Positions 63,760 through 64,000 of a DNA stretch of 64,000 nt are shown here, in pieces. Source of the DNA: Cavia porcellus (lineage: Eukaryota > Chordata > Mammalia > Rodentia > Caviidae); NCBI RefSeq assembly GCF_034190915.1, contig NW_026947485.1, positions 29,711,519 through 29,775,518 on the forward strand, given 5' to 3'. How positions within the stretch are numbered: position 1 is the first letter of the stretch; each line of letters opens with the position of its first letter. The notes beneath the pieces are model-generated. The model was not told the origin of the DNA. It made no database searches and saw only the letters and a program-made list of their open reading frames with translations. The position numbers and the translations under genes are program-made.

Positions 63760-64000
63760 GGATGAAGATTAAGATGAGGTCTCCTGTCCTGATCCCTTGA
63801 GATCCTTCACCATCTTTTTGCCCCTCCAACATCACCCCTGACTGCTTTGTAACTTTGGTTTCACCCAACGTGCTTCCTCACTCCCTGGGGCCCTGGAACA
63901 CTGTGTTCCTTTGGCCTGAGATGCCCTTCTCACCCACCCTGATCACCCTTGATCCCTAGTGCTGGTGACACCTTTTCTACCAGCCCTCACCTGCTCTGTA
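63760..64000 (+). repeat. L2 LINE fragment, runs off the window
   Basis: TTGGCCTGAGATGCCCTTCT, ACCAGCCCTCACCTGCTCTG and similar C/T-rich L2 3'UTR text. Confidence 0.55.

Overview
The window reads as mammalian genomic DNA from a rodent. The rodent call rests on many copies of a 7SL-derived B1 SINE, an ID-like tRNA-derived SINE and fused B1-ID dimers, plus MaLR LTRs and an IAP-like class II endogenous retrovirus (ERV). B1-ID dimers of this kind are known mainly from non-murid lineages (squirrels, dormice, beavers and relatives), so a non-murid rodent is my best guess; the species is not settled. I found no host protein-coding gene or exon that I can support. The DNA looks intergenic or intronic, AT-rich, and built from layered transposable elements of different ages.

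Layout: 0.4-4.8 kb holds a decayed LINE-1/HAL1-type ORF1 (minus strand) split by a full MaLR retrotransposon that has both LTRs and a 5-bp target duplication (TSD), and that itself carries a SINE insertion. 5-18 kb is mostly old repeats (SINE dimers, MIR, L2, L1 scraps, MLT1-like LTRs) with unassigned sequence between them. 18.4-19.9 kb is an L1 3' end (plus strand) interrupted by an unidentified A-tailed retroposed sequence of about 470 bp with an 11-bp TSD. 20.5-34 kb is L2, MIR, SINEs, MaLR/MLT1 LTRs and simple repeats. 35.03-38.52 kb is the most striking locus: a young, internally deleted class II ERV on the minus strand. Its two 532-bp LTRs differ at one base, it has a perfect 6-bp TSD, a primer binding site matching tRNA-Ile, a truncated gag, an integrase remnant and no protease, reverse transcriptase or recognisable env. 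A related solo LTR with its own perfect TSD lies at 47.4-47.8 kb in the opposite orientation. 48.6-50.3 kb has young SINEs, including a 29-bp fragment lacking a normal A tail but flanked by a 12-bp TSD. 50.8-53.5 kb is an old L1 (minus) split by a MaLR solo LTR. The rest to 64 kb is SINEs, L1 and L2 remnants, microsatellites and unassigned sequence.

The elements do not form a pathway; the window records successive insertions. Ancient MIR/L2/hAT/MLT1 copies were cut by MaLR LTRs, later by SINEs, and most recently by the ERV. The recent ERV supplies CpG-rich promoters (TATA box, CCAAT boxes, poly(A) signal, splice donor) to an otherwise gene-free interval.
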